Source of the DNA: Alphaproteobacteria bacterium
GTDB taxonomy: Bacteria > Pseudomonadota > Alphaproteobacteria > UBA8366
Length of the DNA stretch: 34,722 nucleotides
Assembly (NCBI GenBank): GCA_029861675.1
Contig: JAOTYV010000009.1
Coordinates: forward strand, 1 to 34,722
Direction: 5' to 3'
Shown here: positions 1 through 7,640 of the stretch, piece after piece
Layout: each line of letters begins with the position of its first letter
Position numbering within the stretch: position 1 is the stretch's first letter
The notes under the pieces: generated by a model
The model's input: the letters and a program-made list of their open reading frames with translations, nothing else
Databases searched by the model: none
Told to the model about the DNA's origin: nothing
Translations under genes and position numbers: made by a program

Positions 1-103
1 AAGGTTACGGAGACCTAAACGACCCAGGGAAACCGCCGTAAAATTGGGTGCCAACGATCAATCCCGGCAATTTCGGCGGTCGAATACTTCGTCCTTCGGC
101 GAA

Positions 104-122
104 TTGTCCGGACAACTTGACA
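104..122 (+). promoter_or_regulatory. Palindromic operator candidate abutting a consensus -35 element
   Basis: TTGTCCGGACAA (104-115) is a perfect 12-bp palindrome. It is followed after one base by TTGACA (117-122), an exact sigma70 -35 hexamer. No good -10 is visible at 16-18 bp spacing; the best is a CACCCT-like sequence at 141-146, so an activator may be needed. The palindrome form resembles sites of GntR/FadR-type regulators, but that is only a resemblance. It lies about 70 bp upstream of the hydrolase start at 187 and could control the 187-3110 operon. Confidence 0.4.
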
Positions 123-186
123 GAACGGACCGGAAAGTCTCACCCTCTAGCCCTCGGCGGGGTAGGTTACGGGCTTGGGAGACGGC

Positions 187-954
187 ATGGACAGGATGGA
201 AATCGGCGGCGTCGGCATCGATCTTTGGCGGCAAGGCGCGGGGCGGTCCGTGCTTTTTCTGCATCCGGGTGACGGTTTCGCTCCGGACGATCCCTTTCTC
301 GGCGCACTGGCCAAGAACTATCACGTGCTGGCGCCTTGGCATCCGGGATTCGGCAATTCGGATTTCCCCGCGGGCTGGGCGACGGTCGACGATCTGGCCT
401 ATTTCTATTTCGATCTGCTCGATCAATTGGGGCTCGAGGACGTCGCCTTGGTCGGCGCCTCCTTCGGCGGCTGGATCGCCGCGGAAATGGCGGTGCGCGG
501 CCACAACCGTTTGTCTCGTCTCGTGCTGATCGACGCGCTCGGCATCAAGCTCTCCGACCGGACGACGCGCGACATCGCCGATTTTCACAACACCGACGCG
601 GCCCTGCTGGAAACCCTGAAATGGGCGAACCCCGAAGGCCGGCAGCCGGATCTGATGCGCTACGACGACGCGGCGCTGACCGCGGTCGTGCGCTCGCGCG
701 AGGCCTTCGCCCATTATGGCTGGAAGCCCTACATGCATAACCCGGTGCTGACCCGCTGGCTGCATCGGATCGCGCTGCCGACGCTGGTGCTGTGGGGCGC
801 CGAGGACGGCATCGTCAAGCCGGATTACGGGCAGGCCTATGCGGCGCGGATTCCCGGCGCCCGGTTCGAACAAATTGCGAAAGCCGGCCACTTTCCGCAT
901 ATCGAGCAGGCGGCGGCCAGTGTCGAGCTCGTGCGCGCGTTTATCGACGGTTGA
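187..954 (+). CDS. Alpha/beta hydrolase (255 aa)
   Basis: This is a soluble hydrolase of the alpha/beta fold, probably acting on an ester, enol-lactone or C-C bond in a catabolic pathway; the substrate is unknown. The nucleophile elbow GASFGG gives Ser92, the acid is Asp207 in WGAEDG, and the catalytic His235 is in KAGHFPH. The oxyanion-hole region is LHPGDG (about 25-30), with P in place of the common HG. Length is normal for the family. ATG 187 is preferred over the in-frame TTG at 175 because GGGAGA (177-182) sits just upstream of the ATG. The gene is 13 bp upstream of a flavin monooxygenase and is probably cotranscribed with it, so it may process that enzyme's product. No signal peptide is seen, so it is cytoplasmic. 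Confidence 0.9.
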   Translation: MDRMEIGGVGIDLWRQGAGRSVLFLHPGDGFAPDDPFLGALAKNYHVLAPWHPGFGNSDFPAGWATVDDLAYFYFDLLDQLGLEDVALVGASFGGWIAAEMAVRGHNRLSRLVLIDALGIKLSDRTTRDIADFHNTDAALLETLKWANPEGRQPDLMRYDDAALTAVVRSREAFAHYGWKPYMHNPVLTRWLHRIALPTLVLWGAEDGIVKPDYGQAYAARIPGARFEQIAKAGHFPHIEQAAASVELVRAFIDG

Positions 955-967
955 GGGAGGATCACCA

Positions 968-2155
968 ATGCGGACCTATCACTTTTCGGAACTGCCCTAC
1001 CCCGACGCCTGGGAAGGCCGTTCGTCGCTCCGCGTGAACATTCCCAACGAGGTGTACGACCCAAAAGTGGGCGCGGACCTTTACGAGCGGTTCTTCGACG
1101 AATGGGTGCTGTGCGACGAGCTCGGCCTCGACATCATGGTCAACGAACACCATGCCACGGCGACCTGCGTCAATCCGGCCTGCACCATTCCACTCGCCAT
1201 CCTGGCACGGATCACCAAGAAAGCGCGGCTGCTCGCCCTCGGCGTGCCGATCGCTAACCGGCCCAACCCGGTCCGCGTGGCGGAAGAACTCGCGATGATC
1301 GATGTCATATCCCGCGGCCGGCTCGACATGGGGCTGGTGCGCGGCTCGCCCTACGAGATCGCGCCGACCAACGCCAAGCCGGTCGGCCAGATGGAGCGTT
1401 TCTGGGAAGCGCACGATTTGGTGCTCAAGGCGATGACGACGCGCGACGGGCCGTTCAGCTGGGAAAGCGAGAACTACCATTACCGCAAGGTCAACATCTG
1501 GCCGCGCCCCTATCAGGACCCGCACCCGCCGGTCTGGGTCACCGCGACCAGCCCGAGCAGCGCACCGCGCATCGCCCAGAACCGTCATGTCATCGCGACG
1601 CTGATTTCCGGCGTCATCGCAAAAGATCTGTTCAAGGCGTATCGCGACCATGCGCGCGCGGACGGTTGGGAGCCGGGGCTGGACCGCTTCGCCTATTGCG
1701 CCATCGTCGGCGTCGGCGATACCGAGGCCGAGGGCCTGCGCCGCGCCGACCAGATTGCGGATTACGTGCGCACCAGCCCGATCGTCGCCAAGGAATTCGC
1801 CGGCCCGCCGGGCTACAAGAAAATCCCCGCCGAAATCGCCACCATCCGGGCCGGCCCGAACGCCGGCAACCGGCCGCTGAAGACGCCGGAAGGTCGCCTG
1901 ATCGACCAGAAGACCGCCTCGGTCGAGGATTTCATCGACGCCTGCAGCGTGTTCGCCGGCACACCCGACCAGGTCTATGACCAGATCGCGCGCTTCTACG
2001 ACTTCACCGGCGGCTTCGGCAATCTGCTGATGATGGGACAGGGCGGCCACCTGTCGCATGACGAGACGGTGGCCAACCTGACGCTGTTCGCCAAGGAGGT
2101 GCAGCCGCGGCTGCAGGAACTGCACAGCCGCCCGCTGGCGATGAGCGCGGAGTAG
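968..2155 (+). CDS. LLM-class (luciferase-like) flavin-dependent oxidoreductase (395 aa)
   Basis: This is a bacterial-luciferase-like monooxygenase, a family that uses FMNH2 from a separate reductase and O2 to oxidise small organic molecules. It starts with the first TIM-barrel strand near MRTYHFSELP and has the family-typical stretches CDELGLDIMVNEHH (about residue 50-63) and MIDVISRGRLDMGLVRG (about 112-128). The usual PPVWVTATS segment is in the middle. ATG 968 is supported by a strong GGGAGGA Shine-Dalgarno 7 bp upstream; an in-frame extension to 839 would overlap the hydrolase gene and lacks such a site. It is second in an operon with the hydrolase and the TauD-type dioxygenase. No flavin reductase gene is visible in the window. 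The substrate is not assignable. Confidence 0.9.
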   Translation: MRTYHFSELPYPDAWEGRSSLRVNIPNEVYDPKVGADLYERFFDEWVLCDELGLDIMVNEHHATATCVNPACTIPLAILARITKKARLLALGVPIANRPNPVRVAEELAMIDVISRGRLDMGLVRGSPYEIAPTNAKPVGQMERFWEAHDLVLKAMTTRDGPFSWESENYHYRKVNIWPRPYQDPHPPVWVTATSPSSAPRIAQNRHVIATLISGVIAKDLFKAYRDHARADGWEPGLDRFAYCAIVGVGDTEAEGLRRADQIADYVRTSPIVAKEFAGPPGYKKIPAEIATIRAGPNAGNRPLKTPEGRLIDQKTASVEDFIDACSVFAGTPDQVYDQIARFYDFTGGFGNLLMMGQGGHLSHDETVANLTLFAKEVQPRLQELHSRPLAMSAE

Positions 2156-2185
2156 TGGCGATGGACCAACCGCTGCAATAAAATC

Positions 2186-2197
2186 CGTATACATACG
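2186..2197. promoter_or_regulatory. Interrupted palindrome in the gap before the TauD-type gene
   Basis: CGTAT-AC-ATACG forms two perfect 5-bp arms with a 2-bp spacer, in the 67-bp gap between the flavin monooxygenase and the dioxygenase. It contains a TATACA hexamer that could serve as a -10 element, but no convincing -35 lies at the right distance. An operator for a GntR-type regulator is possible; chance is also possible. Confidence 0.25.
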
Positions 2198-2222
2198 AAC
2201 CGCAACCAACCCTGGAAATGCC

Positions 2223-3110
2223 ATGCCCGAAGGTGTTCAACTGTGGAATCACCGTCCCTATGAGACGATAGACGTTATGCCGCTTGCGGGTGCGCTCGGA
2301 GCGGAAGTATCCGGCGCCGATCTGTCGAAGCCGCTGTCGGATGACCTGTTTGCCGAAATCTACCAGGCCTTCGTGGATCATCAGGTGATTTTCTTCCGCG
2401 ACCAGAAGATGACGCCCGAGCAATACCTGGCCTTCGCGAAGCACTGGGGCGACATCCATCTCCACCCCTTCATGAAAGGGCTCGACGCGTATCCCGAAAT
2501 TCTGGAACTGATAAAGACGGAAACCGATACCTATGCCTTCGGCAATAGCTGGCACTCGGATCAGATGTTCGCGCCGAAACCGGCCAAGTGCACCATGCTG
2601 TACGCGAAGGAAACGCCGGCGAGCGGCGGCGATACGCTCTTTGCCAGCCTGTCTCTCGCCTACGAGTCCCTGTCGGATGGCATGAAGAAGATGCTGGACG
2701 GGCTGCGCGGCTTCAACAGCGGCGACCGGACGAGCGCCCACGGCCGCAAGTCCCGTGCCGAACGCTATACCGGCTCGGCCGGGATGATCCTGCAGGATCC
2801 GGGCGACGTTCAGACGGAATCCGTTCACCCGCTCGTCCGAACCCACGTGGATACGGGACGCAAGGCGCTCTACATGGGGTCCCATACCCAATGGCTGGAC
2901 GGGTTCACGCCGGAGGAAAGCAAACCGATCCTGGCGCAGCTCCAGGAGCACATCACCCGGCCGGAGTTTAACTGCCGCTTCCGCTGGGCGCCGGGATCGC
3001 TGGCGATCTGGGACAATCGCTGCTGCCAGCACTACGCCATCAACGATTACGCCGGGCAACGGCGGCGCATGCACCGGATCACCATCAAGGGCGAGGAGGC
3101 GCCGTTCTAA
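2223..3110 (+). CDS. TauD/TfdA-family Fe(II)/2-oxoglutarate dioxygenase (295 aa)
   Basis: This is a non-haem iron dioxygenase coupling 2-oxoglutarate decarboxylation to hydroxylation of a substrate, often cleaving it (taurine, 2,4-D and alkyl sulfates in characterised members). The metal triad is visible: His111 and Asp113 in SWHSDQ and the distal His270 in CCQHYA. The 2-oxoglutarate-binding Arg is probably Arg281 or a neighbour in GQRRRMHR. The segment HPLVRTHVDTGRKALYMG (about 202-219) is typical of the family. Length matches TauD (about 280). ATG 2223 has no strong Shine-Dalgarno. It lies 67 bp after the flavin monooxygenase and is likely the last gene of that operon. The substrate is unknown; annotation as taurine dioxygenase would be over-specific. 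Confidence 0.93.
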   Translation: MPEGVQLWNHRPYETIDVMPLAGALGAEVSGADLSKPLSDDLFAEIYQAFVDHQVIFFRDQKMTPEQYLAFAKHWGDIHLHPFMKGLDAYPEILELIKTETDTYAFGNSWHSDQMFAPKPAKCTMLYAKETPASGGDTLFASLSLAYESLSDGMKKMLDGLRGFNSGDRTSAHGRKSRAERYTGSAGMILQDPGDVQTESVHPLVRTHVDTGRKALYMGSHTQWLDGFTPEESKPILAQLQEHITRPEFNCRFRWAPGSLAIWDNRCCQHYAINDYAGQRRRMHRITIKGEEAPF

Positions 3111-3127
3111 CGGGAAGCGCTTCCGTT
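3109..3127. terminator. Candidate bidirectional hairpin between convergent genes
   Basis: An inverted repeat with arms AACG(G)GAA and TTCCGTT around GCGC starts at the stop codon of the TauD-type gene and ends 5 bp before the stop of the convergent aldo/keto reductase gene. It has one bulged G and no T-tract, so intrinsic termination is only a possibility suggested by position. Confidence 0.3.
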
Positions 3128-3131
3128 AGCG

Positions 3132-4058
3132 CTAGGCGGCCAGAATAGCGTCGACCTCCGCCAGGTTTTGCGCGGTCAATTTCCATCGGGCCGCGGCGGC
3201 GTTGGACGCTACCTGCTCGGGCCGTGACGCGCCGGAAATGATGCTGCCGATAGACGGTTGCGCCGCGAGCCAGGATATCGCCAGCGTCAGCAGATCATAC
3301 CCGTGATCGCGGGCATAGGTATCCAGCCGCTCCAACAATTCGAAATCCGCGGCGGCGAGGCTTGGGTCGCCGTCCATCCGGCTGCCCGCAGGCGCAACGC
3401 TGCCCTTCTTGTATTTGCCGGTCAGCAGCCCCTTGGCGATCGGATAGTACGGCAGGAGGGCGATGCCGTTGGCCTCGCACACCGGAATGAGGTCCGCCTC
3501 GATATCCCGCAGCAGCATGTTCCATGCGTTCTGGGCGGTGACGAAACCTTTCAGCCCCGCCTTCTTGGCCGCATCGACCGCTTCCTGCATCTCCGCGCCG
3601 GTATAATACGAGCATCCGTAGTAGCGGATCTTGCCCGCCGACACGAGATCCTCGAGCGCGCCCATCGTCTCCGATACCGGCGTTTCCGAATCCGGTCTGT
3701 GCAACTGGTACAGGTCGATCCGGTCGGTTTGCAGCTTCTTGAGGCTCTGGTCGAGCGCCACGCGAATATTCTCCGGCGACCCCCGATTCTTGCCCGCCAC
3801 ATGTGAAACGTTGTGTCCGAATTTGCTCGCCAGAAACACCTTGTCGCGCTTGCCTTTCAGGCCGCTGCCCATGAACGTCTCGGAATTGCCGCCGCCGTAG
3901 GATTCCGCGGTATCGAGGAAATCGATCCCCGCATCGATGGCCGCGTCCAGGACGGCATGCGTCCCTTTTTCGTCGACGCGGATTCCGAACGCATTGCATC
4001 CGAGCCCCACCAGCGAGACGTCCAATCCGCCCTCGCCACCTATGTTTCGTTTGTCCAT
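3132..4058 (-). CDS. Aldo/keto reductase (308 aa)
   Basis: This is an NADPH-dependent oxidoreductase of the AKR superfamily, a TIM barrel that reduces aldehydes or ketones. The catalytic tetrad is visible: Asp49 (FLDTAESYG), Tyr54, Lys79 (ASKFG) and His120 (YQLHRPD). The C-terminal SIIS-GASRPEQ segment matches the cofactor 2'-phosphate-binding loop of this family. The length is standard. It is the last gene of the - strand group with the Rieske oxygenase subunits and the MmgE/PrpD protein, 94 bp downstream of the small subunit gene, so it may handle a carbonyl intermediate of the same pathway. No signal peptide is present. The precise substrate is unknown. Confidence 0.92.
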   Translation of the reverse strand: MDKRNIGGEGGLDVSLVGLGCNAFGIRVDEKGTHAVLDAAIDAGIDFLDTAESYGGGNSETFMGSGLKGKRDKVFLASKFGHNVSHVAGKNRGSPENIRVALDQSLKKLQTDRIDLYQLHRPDSETPVSETMGALEDLVSAGKIRYYGCSYYTGAEMQEAVDAAKKAGLKGFVTAQNAWNMLLRDIEADLIPVCEANGIALLPYYPIAKGLLTGKYKKGSVAPAGSRMDGDPSLAAADFELLERLDTYARDHGYDLLTLAISWLAAQPSIGSIISGASRPEQVASNAAAARWKLTAQNLAEVDAILAA

Positions 4059-4152
4059 GTCTCGTCAGCTCTTTCCTGTGATTGGGATGGGGACACGCGC
4101 GTATCCGAACCTATCATCCGTTCCGACAACGAGATAGCGCGGGTCGGCCGGT

Positions 4153-4650
4153 TCAGATCGGGATCGCGAGCAGGGTGTCGATGCGGTCGCTGTCGAGCAC
4201 GGCAATCCGCTCCGTGAAGCGGTAGGTGTCGGTCGAGATGTCGATCCGGTCCAGATAACGGCCGGTGGCGAACATCGTCGTCTCGCCGGTGTGCATGATG
4301 CGCGCGACAATGAAGTGCGAATGGACAATCGCGGTGCTGTCCTCCACCGATTTCAGCCGGATCGGACCGATAACGTGGCGATAGCGGTGCGGTTCGAACA
4401 GGTTGGCGTTGCGAATGGTGAAGACGCGGTCGAGCAGCATGCCGCGCGTCGCCGCGTAGATCACCCCCTGCCGCATGCCGGCCTCATGATTGGAGCGGCT
4501 GATGACCAGATAGCGGCACGGATCGGCGAACAAATCCGGCCATTCCTCCAGCCGATCCTCGTCGATGCATTCGGCATAGTCGCCGATCAGTTCCTGGACG
4601 CCCAGGCGGATGGATTGCTCACTATTCCCGGCGCCCGTCATGCCGCTCAT
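4153..4650 (-). CDS. Aromatic-ring-hydroxylating dioxygenase, small (beta) subunit (165 aa)
   Basis: This is the beta subunit of a Rieske non-haem iron oxygenase, a SnoaL/NTF2-like fold that packs against the catalytic alpha subunit. Typical family stretches are YAECIDEDRLEEWPDLF (about 25-41), TRGMLLDRVFTIRNAN (about 68-83) and FEPHRYRHVIG (about 85-95). The length is normal. The pattern is closest, from memory, to small subunits of the anthranilate/benzoate type. The start codon overlaps the stop codon of the alpha-subunit gene (ATGA at 4650-4647), which indicates translational coupling and stoichiometric assembly. A second in-frame ATG at 4641 is possible. Confidence 0.92.
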   Translation of the reverse strand: MSGMTGAGNSEQSIRLGVQELIGDYAECIDEDRLEEWPDLFADPCRYLVISRSNHEAGMRQGVIYAATRGMLLDRVFTIRNANLFEPHRYRHVIGPIRLKSVEDSTAIVHSHFIVARIMHTGETTMFATGRYLDRIDISTDTYRFTERIAVLDSDRIDTLLAIPI

Positions 4651-5891
4651 TGCCCCATCAGCGCGCGGTAGTGTTTCCAGAAGCCCCGGATAGCCGCCTC
4701 GCTGGCCTTGAACGGTTGCGATTCCGCATCATGACCGCCCATCATGACGATGCCGGCGCCGTCGTCATTATAGTGCAGGGCGCGTTGCACAAAGCCGCCG
4801 ATGAAGCCGTCTTCCATCGCGACATAGCCGGCCGGTCCGATCAGGTTGCCCTGCCGCAGGCGGCGCTCGGTCATTGCCTCGTCGTCGCCGTCGAAGCCGA
4901 GATGAATCCATTCCAATTCGGTCTTGTCGACTCCCCGTGGACGGATCACGCGCACGGCGATCGTGTTGCGGACCTGCTGCAACACCACGCCGGGGAAGAT
5001 CGTCAGGATCTGTACCGAAACGCCGTCGCCGTATTCATCGACGGAGTCGACGACGGAATTGTCCTGCAAGCGGAATTCGCTTTCCGAGCGCAAGCCGGCG
5101 TCCTTGTAGGCGGCGCTCTCGGCTGCGTAGTCGAGCTTGGCATAGCTGTAGTGGTTGCCGCCGTCCTGATTGATGTAGACCCCGCCGGGCATGGTCAGTT
5201 TGTTGATTTTGAAGGTCGTCAGGAACAGATGCAGGATCGAGGCGTGATAGGTGTCCTTCACGTTCTCGATATACAGTTTCCAGTTATTCGGCAGGATCTG
5301 TGTGTTACGCCCGAGGAGATGCGGCGTGCGGTTCATCACCCGCAGCAGACCGCGCGTCACGTCCGGGCCGAGCCAGGTTTCCAGATCGGGCACCGCATCG
5401 CTGAAGGTGCCGAAGACGAGGCCGCCCAGTACGGCGACCCGCAGGCGGCGCAGCCGATGTTCGTCCTTGCGGAATTCCGGCGCCATGCCGCCCTTGTCCT
5501 GCACGCCCCGCTCGAAGGTGACGCCGGTCAGCCGGCCTTCCAGATCGTAGGTCCAGCCGTGATACATGCAGCTGAATTTCCGGACATTGCCGTGGCGTTC
5601 CATGCACAGCAAATTGCCGCGATGGATGCAGCGGTTGACGAAGGCGTTGATGGCACCATCCGTATCACGGACCACGATCACCGCGACTTCGCCCACGGTC
5701 GTCGAGACGAAATCACCGGCGTCGCCTAACTCTCCTTCGAGGCAGAGATATTGCCAGGTCGGCCCTTGGAACAGGCATTCCTGCTCCCGGTCATACGTGG
5801 CCTGGTCGGTATAGACCCGGAACGGCACCTCGCTGAGCCCGTTGGACGGCCAGTGAATTCTGTCGTCGGCGAGCGGTTCGGATTGTGACAT
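4647..5891 (-). CDS. Rieske [2Fe-2S] ring-hydroxylating dioxygenase, large (alpha) subunit (414 aa)
   Basis: This is the catalytic subunit that activates O2 for dihydroxylation or monooxygenation of an aromatic substrate. The Rieske cluster ligands are Cys88 and His90 (CIHRGN) and Cys108 and His111 (CMYHGW). The mononuclear iron site is visible as NVKDTYHASILH with His216 and His221, plus Asp361 in AMEDGF; the bridging Asp213 is present. Length and layout fit the family, with resemblance to the anthranilate dioxygenase large subunit (AndAc-like). It is cytoplasmic. The beta subunit follows with a 4-bp overlap. No ferredoxin or reductase gene is found in the window, so electrons must come from elsewhere. 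The substrate cannot be assigned. Confidence 0.94.
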   Translation of the reverse strand: MSQSEPLADDRIHWPSNGLSEVPFRVYTDQATYDREQECLFQGPTWQYLCLEGELGDAGDFVSTTVGEVAVIVVRDTDGAINAFVNRCIHRGNLLCMERHGNVRKFSCMYHGWTYDLEGRLTGVTFERGVQDKGGMAPEFRKDEHRLRRLRVAVLGGLVFGTFSDAVPDLETWLGPDVTRGLLRVMNRTPHLLGRNTQILPNNWKLYIENVKDTYHASILHLFLTTFKINKLTMPGGVYINQDGGNHYSYAKLDYAAESAAYKDAGLRSESEFRLQDNSVVDSVDEYGDGVSVQILTIFPGVVLQQVRNTIAVRVIRPRGVDKTELEWIHLGFDGDDEAMTERRLRQGNLIGPAGYVAMEDGFIGGFVQRALHYNDDGAGIVMMGGHDAESQPFKASEAAIRGFWKHYRALMGQ

Positions 5892-5964
5892 GGGCGCGCC
5901 CTTCTCCTGTTATCTGGCGACAGCGTAGCGCTCCGCCAGATTCAAGGAAAGCGCCGCCGCCGCT

Positions 5965-7347
5965 TCATGCCTGTCCGGTATCCGCCGGCATCGTCATCGC
6001 CGTGATATCGGACACCGAGTCCAGCGCCTCCAGCCGGCCCAGCGCCGCGAACAGGGCCTCGATCCGGTCCAGTGGCAGAATCGATTGCGTGCAGTCCCGA
6101 AACTTGTCCCAAAGCTCGTCGTCGGTGACGGGGTTCTCCGGGCCGCGCGCCAGTTGGTGGACGATGCGGTCGCTCAACTGCCGGCCGTCGGTCGCGATCA
6201 CGGTCATCTCGCCGCCATACTTGCCGGCCCAGCTTGAATCCATGTCGGGATGTGGCACCGGATGGATCTTGCGCATGACCGCGCGGATAGCGGGTTCCTT
6301 GATCGCGGCGTCGTCGAAATGAGCGAGCAACACACCGCGATTCAGGAGCGCCCGCGCCACCGTGTACTGCACGCTGAACTTCGCATCGAGGCCGCTTTTC
6401 GGCTCCGGGCGATTGGTATGGGCATGCCGGCTCTGTTCCATGCGGATATCGATGCGCGCCACGCTGTCGGCGCTCAGGCCATGCGCCGACGACAACCGCC
6501 GGATCATCTCGATGAAAGGATGCGAATGTGCGCCGCAGGGATATAGCTTGATGGCGATGCCCGGCACAAGGATCTCCGGTGGGTCGAGCCAGCCGTTCAG
6601 GACATCGACGTTCGGCGGCTCGTCGTTGCGCCGGAACAGCGCGAAAAAACCCTGTTGATGCTCGAAGGCGCGAGGATCGGCGGTGAAGCCCTCCTGCGCA
6701 AGCAGCGCGGCCCAAACACCGTTCGAGGCCGCGAGCCCCGCATGGAGCGGCTTCACCATGGTCCCGAAATTGGCGCGGACGCCGGCGGCGAGCGACACGG
6801 CGATCGCGAGCGCCGTCGCGGTTTGACTCGGGCTCAGGGCCAACAAGCGGCTGGCCGCCGCCGCGGCCCCGAAGATGCCGAGGGTTTCGGTCGCGTGCCA
6901 CCCCTGGGCGAAGTGGCTGAACCCGACCACACGGCCCAACTTGCAGGTTGTCTCCATGCCGACCAGATAGGCGAGCAGCACGTCCTTACCGGTGCGTTCG
7001 TGCGATTCCGCCAGCGCCAGCACGGCCGGCAGGATGGCGACCGAAGGGTGGCCCATCATGCTTTCATGGATGTCGTCATAGTCGAGCGCGTGCGCTGCGG
7101 TTCCGTTCGCACGCGCGGCTTCCAGCGGGCCACAGCGCAGGACGGTTCCAATCACCTGACAGGCGCCCGTCCGGCTATCAAGCCCCGTGACCTGCCGCGT
7201 GATCGCTGCTGTCGGCGCATTTACCCCGGCAATGCCTACGGCGACCGTATCGCGGATCGCCGTCTTCGCCCAGTGAACGGCCTCGGCCGGAAACTGGGCG
7301 AAACGGGTCCGTTGGATGTGTTCCGCAAGGTCGAGAGAAAATGTCAT
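5965..7347 (-). CDS. MmgE/PrpD family protein (460 aa)
   Basis: This is a member of the MmgE/PrpD family, whose characterised members include 2-methylcitrate dehydratase (PrpD) and related hydro-lyases or epimerases acting on carboxylic acids. Typical features are the N-terminal all-helical domain with DTVAVGIAG (about 33-41), the stretch AHALDYDDIHESMMGHPS (about 85-102) and the CGAHSHPFIEMIRRL segment about two thirds along. The length is normal. It heads the - strand group with the Rieske oxygenase and the aldo/keto reductase, with a 73-bp gap to the alpha subunit. Its ATG (7347-7345) abuts a degraded caspase-like fragment on the opposite strand, so the upstream region appears rearranged. 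No strong Shine-Dalgarno precedes it. The actual substrate is unknown. Confidence 0.9.
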   Translation of the reverse strand: MTFSLDLAEHIQRTRFAQFPAEAVHWAKTAIRDTVAVGIAGVNAPTAAITRQVTGLDSRTGACQVIGTVLRCGPLEAARANGTAAHALDYDDIHESMMGHPSVAILPAVLALAESHERTGKDVLLAYLVGMETTCKLGRVVGFSHFAQGWHATETLGIFGAAAAASRLLALSPSQTATALAIAVSLAAGVRANFGTMVKPLHAGLAASNGVWAALLAQEGFTADPRAFEHQQGFFALFRRNDEPPNVDVLNGWLDPPEILVPGIAIKLYPCGAHSHPFIEMIRRLSSAHGLSADSVARIDIRMEQSRHAHTNRPEPKSGLDAKFSVQYTVARALLNRGVLLAHFDDAAIKEPAIRAVMRKIHPVPHPDMDSSWAGKYGGEMTVIATDGRQLSDRIVHQLARGPENPVTDDELWDKFRDCTQSILPLDRIEALFAALGRLEALDSVSDITAMTMPADTGQA

Positions 7348-7569
7348 ACAAGACTGCTTGGCTTGGTCTTTTCAATCATTGTGGTGATATTCCTGACAGC
7401 GGCGTCGGCGATGGCAGAATGCCGGCTCGCCCTGGTGGTCGGCAACTCGGCTTATCGCAAAACGCCGAGCCTGGAAAACCAAAAAATGATGCCGGCGCGA
7501 TGGCCCCACTCAGTGCGGCGCGCCCGCAAGGTTCGCGATTCTCCAGCGCGCGCGTTGGCGTTAAGATAA
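7342..7569 (+). pseudogene. Remnant of an exported caspase-like (peptidase C14) protein gene
   Basis: The reading starting at 7342 gives a signal-peptide-like stretch (LLGLVFSIIVVIFLTAASAMA) followed by CRLALVVGNSAYRKTPSLEN, the hallmark first strand of bacterial caspase-like domains. At about 7481 the frame breaks: inserting one base after AACC restores NPKNDAGAMA, the expected continuation of this family. The catalytic His and Cys regions are absent, and no start codon is in frame (the ATG at 7341 is one base out of phase). It ends at a TAA at 7567-7569 just before the next gene. I read it as a truncated, frameshifted gene fragment, not a functional short protein. Confidence 0.65.
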
Positions 7570-7640
7570 CGTGCGAGGGGCAGGATTCACTCTGTACCGG
7601 CGTCATTTTCCAAATGCAGTACATCGCGGGGAGATACACT

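Noticed and set aside
3..41. Twelve codons (ending GYGDLNDPGKPP, then TAA) that could be the end of an upstream gene
   Set aside because: Too short to recognise, and other frames are equally open at the edge.
175..2155. Pyrimidine (Rut) pathway, because a luciferase-like monooxygenase, an alpha/beta hydrolase and a RidA protein occur together
   Set aside because: RutB, RutE and RutF equivalents are absent, RidA is 9 kb away in another operon, and the monooxygenase lacks any RutA-specific sign I can recognise.
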